In this document: piece by piece, positions 61,749-64,000 of the stretch | Numbering within the stretch: the stretch's first letter is position 1 | Layout of the letters: the number at the start of each line of letters is the position of its first letter | Assembly (NCBI RefSeq): GCF_032085515.1 | Contig: NZ_JASXSX010000001.1 | Location: 1,240,001-1,304,000, forward strand | DNA from: Gleimia hominis | GTDB taxonomy: Bacteria > Actinomycetota > Actinomycetes > Actinomycetales > Actinomycetaceae | DNA: 64,000 bases | Reading direction: 5' to 3' | Translations under genes and position numbers: made by a program | Notes under the pieces: generated by a model | The model's database searches: none | What the model was told of the DNA's origin: nothing | Seen by the model: the letters and a program-made list of their open reading frames with translations, nothing else

Positions 61749-63642
61749 AGACCAAGACTTACTGCGCCGCGTAGTTGACTCGTTCAACGGAAAAGAACGG
61801 GCTGGCCAGCAGAAAATGGTGGACGCGGTAGCCAGTGCACTGGACGAGCAGCAGCGACTACTCGTAGAGGCCGGCACCGGCACGGGGAAATCACTGGGGT
61901 ACTTAGTGCCCGCCATGCGTCGGGCAGTGGAACACTCCGAGCGCATCTTAATCTCCACCGCCACACTGGCTTTGCAACGCCAGATCCTCACTAAGGACGC
62001 CCCGCAGGTAGCAGCCGCAATGGACGCGGACGTGGACGTGGCCGTGCTCAAAGGGTGGTCAAACTACCTGTGTATGCACAAGGTGTCTGGCGGCTACCCC
62101 GATGACGACGACACGCTGTTCGCCCCCGCTCCCTCCTCAACCACCGGCAAACAGGTGGTGCGGCTGCGAGCGTGGGCAGAAGAAACCACCACGGGGGACC
62201 GCGATGACCTCACCCCCGGAGTTAACAATGAGGCGTGGCGAGCCGTGTCAGTAAACACTAACCAGTGTTTAGGAACCGCGTGTCCGATGCGGTCCGAATG
62301 CTTTCCCGCTATGGCCCGTGAGGCAGCTGCTAAAGCCCAGATCGTCGTCACCAACCACTCGATGCTCGGAATCCACGCCGGTACAGACAACCGCATTCTC
62401 GGTGAGTTCGACGCCCTCATAGTCGACGAGTCCCACGATCTAGCCCGCGTTGTTCGCGACCAATCCGCCCGGCAACTCGCCCCAAACTGGGTGTCCTCCC
62501 GGGCCCGAAGGGTTACGCGCCGCTCCAGCGTGGACACGCACGCACTCGAGGACGGCTCTGAACTGTTCAACACCGCGTTAGAATCCCTCGACGAAGGCCT
62601 TCTTACTGTGCGCCCACCCGAACTCGTCGAAGCCCTCTCCGCCATCGACTCCCAAGTGCGCGACGTAGTGCGACAAATCGGAGCTCAATCCGGGTTAGAA
62701 GCAATCGACAAGAAACTGGCGCTCGCGGCCCTGTCAGACACCCAAGCGTTCTTGGATGCCTGGGGGCGGGACCCGGAGCGGATGATCACCTGGGTGTCGC
62801 GGTCAAAAGATGAGCAGCAGACGTATCTTAACTGCGCCCCGTTAGACGTGGCGGGAGCCATTGCGCACAACTTGTTTGCCGAACGTGGCTGCGTCCTCAC
62901 GTCCGCGACCCTCAAGCTCGCGGGCTCGTTCACATCCATGGCGCGCGAGACTGGCGCATCACTGCTGCCAGGCACGGTGCACACCCTCGACGTTGGAACC
63001 CCATTTGCCCCAGAAAAACAGGGGATCCTCTACGTGGCTTCGCATCTGCAGGTGCCGGGCAGGTCGGGGGTGAACGCCGATGCCCTCACAGAACTCGTTG
63101 AACTCACCCAAGCGGCGGGTGGGGGCGCGCTCGCCCTGTTCTCATCCCGCGTGGGTGCCCAAGAAGGGGCGGCCGCACTGCGCGAAGCACTGGACGTACC
63201 CGTTTATGTGCAGGGGGAAGAACAGTTACCCGCACTGATCAATAAGTTCGCAGCAGAGGAAGATTCGTGCCTCGTCGGCACCTTGTCGCTGTGGCAAGGA
63301 ATAGACGTAAAAGGGCATGCGTGCCGACTCATCACGATCGACCGGATTCCGTTTCCAGTGCCCTCCGACCCGGTGGTGGCAGCCCGGAACCGCGAAGTTG
63401 CAAAACGCGGGGGGAACCCATTTAAAGTGGTGTCGCTCGACCACGCGGCCCTTTTGATGCGCCAAGCAGCAGGCAGGTTACTGCGCTCAGATGAAGACCG
63501 GGGGATGGTCGCGATTCTCGATTCCCGGGTGGCGAGCCGTGGCTACGGTAAATATCTTCTGACTTCGCTGCCGCGCATGTGGCGTACCGACCAAAAGTCC
63601 GTTGCTTTATCCGCTTTAAGGCGTTTGAATAGTGGTAACTGA
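61738..63642 (+). CDS. DinG/XPD-family ATP-dependent DNA helicase
   Basis: The 634-residue superfamily 2 helicase has Walker A EAGTGTGKS, Walker B box VDESHD (DESH), and motifs LWQGIDVKG and MRQAAGRLLRS. Four cysteines (CMHK, then CLGTACPMRSEC) lie where XPD/DinG proteins bind a 4Fe-4S cluster. It is probably a 5'-3' helicase for DNA repair or structured DNA. In actinobacteria it often follows hflX, as here. Confidence 0.9.
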   Translation: MASEDQDLLRRVVDSFNGKERAGQQKMVDAVASALDEQQRLLVEAGTGTGKSLGYLVPAMRRAVEHSERILISTATLALQRQILTKDAPQVAAAMDADVDVAVLKGWSNYLCMHKVSGGYPDDDDTLFAPAPSSTTGKQVVRLRAWAEETTTGDRDDLTPGVNNEAWRAVSVNTNQCLGTACPMRSECFPAMAREAAAKAQIVVTNHSMLGIHAGTDNRILGEFDALIVDESHDLARVVRDQSARQLAPNWVSSRARRVTRRSSVDTHALEDGSELFNTALESLDEGLLTVRPPELVEALSAIDSQVRDVVRQIGAQSGLEAIDKKLALAALSDTQAFLDAWGRDPERMITWVSRSKDEQQTYLNCAPLDVAGAIAHNLFAERGCVLTSATLKLAGSFTSMARETGASLLPGTVHTLDVGTPFAPEKQGILYVASHLQVPGRSGVNADALTELVELTQAAGGGALALFSSRVGAQEGAAALREALDVPVYVQGEEQLPALINKFAAEEDSCLVGTLSLWQGIDVKGHACRLITIDRIPFPVPSDPVVAARNREVAKRGGNPFKVVSLDHAALLMRQAAGRLLRSDEDRGMVAILDSRVASRGYGKYLLTSLPRMWRTDQKSVALSALRRLNSGN

Positions 63643-63675
63643 CCTTGATCAGTTTCAGAAATGGAGAAAACAGCT

Positions 63676-64000
63676 ATGAGCAGCACTACCCCTAAGTCGT
63701 TATACCCGTCCCACGTGCCAGGTGGCCCGTCGAAAATCAGTGTCGTGGGTGCGGGCGCGGTGGGGACCGCGGTCGCATACGCGTCAGCTATCCGCGGTGA
63801 CGCGCGCAAAATCGCGCTCTTCGACATTAATAAAGAAAAAGTTGAAGCCGAAGCGATGGACATTGCCCACGGCATCCAGTTCACGGGCTGCGGTTCCGTG
63901 GAGGGGTCAGATGACATCGCGGTGATTGAAAACTCTGACCTGGTGATCATCACGGCGGGGGCAAAGCAGAAACCGGGGCAGACGCGTTTGGATTTAGCGG
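63676..64000 (+). CDS. ldh: L-lactate dehydrogenase (partial, 3' end outside window)
   Basis: The first 108 codons are visible. After a 16-residue head comes the Rossmann motif VVGAGAVGTAVAYA, DINKEKVEAEAMDIAHG, and ITAGAKQKPGQTR, the LDH pattern including the coenzyme loop with Arg. It reduces pyruvate to lactate. ATG 63676 follows GGAG (63663-63666); an in-frame ATG at 63661 is possible. The gap upstream has a small inverted repeat AACTGA/TCAGTT near 63638. Confidence 0.92.
   Translation, partial: MSSTTPKSLYPSHVPGGPSKISVVGAGAVGTAVAYASAIRGDARKIALFDINKEKVEAEAMDIAHGIQFTGCGSVEGSDDIAVIENSDLVIITAGAKQKPGQTRLDLA

Noticed and set aside
63638..63660. Rex or other redox operator before ldh
   Set aside because: The small repeat AACTGA/TCAGTT does not match the Rex consensus TTGTGA-N8-TCACAA.

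Overview
The window is a 64 kb stretch of chromosome from a high-GC Gram-positive bacterium, most probably a member of the Actinomycetaceae or a close relative. The evidence is the gene order: DUF3097-hrcA-dnaJ, phoH-ybeY-CNNM-era-recO-uppS, DUF4439/rimP-nusA-ylxR-infB-rbfA-truB, ftsK-pgsA-clgR-DUF3046-recA-recX and hflX-dinG. It is supported by many GTG/TTG starts, LexA and Zur operators of actinobacterial type, a fused LysX protein and several apparently leaderless genes. No phage, integrase, insertion sequence or CRISPR array was seen; nearly everything is housekeeping.

Layout. 1-9132: a DUF3097 gene cut by the left edge, then a CIRCE-controlled hrcA-dnaJ-rsmE unit and the phoH-ybeY-CNNM/CBS-era-recO-uppS operon. 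9151-12912 (minus strand): a zinc-uptake operon znuA-znuC-znuB-zur plus a VTT-type membrane protein, with a Zur box on the start of znuA. 13078-20156: glyS, dusB, aroD; on the minus strand nagB and a catalytically degenerate GH13-like protein; then dgt. 20261-23260: dnaG, a 26-bp tandem repeat, two tRNA genes and a conserved unknown. 23451-27139: an ABC exporter pair whose second half has an in-frame TAG. 27165-36475: lipoprotein, translation factors, truB, a Cys/His/Gly-rich small protein, ribF, rpsO. 36700-47466: pnp, M16 protease, GNAT protein, RNase J, LysX and a PfkB kinase. 47475-55080: ftsK, pgsA, clgR, DUF3046, a diacylglycerol-kinase-like gene, SOS-controlled recA-recX, cinA. 55226-64000: miaB, mgtC-like, two overlapping YbjN-like genes, miaA, an RsmC-like methyltransferase, hflX, dinG-like helicase, and ldh cut by the right edge.

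Points of most interest. (1) A 91-residue protein with four CxCG modules each followed by histidine, behind an inverted repeat resembling CsoR operators (34710-35027): a candidate new metal-binding protein. (2) Short tandem repeats at or just after the stop codons of dgt, dnaG, truB and cinA; at dnaG and cinA the repeat length puts a stop triplet in all three frames. (3) A 10-bp hairpin burying the infB ribosome-binding site, and competing palindromes downstream of pnp. (4) An amber codon in one ABC exporter subunit. (5) A GH13-like pseudoenzyme next to nagB. All functional assignments rest on motifs read by eye and on remembered gene order; no database search was run.
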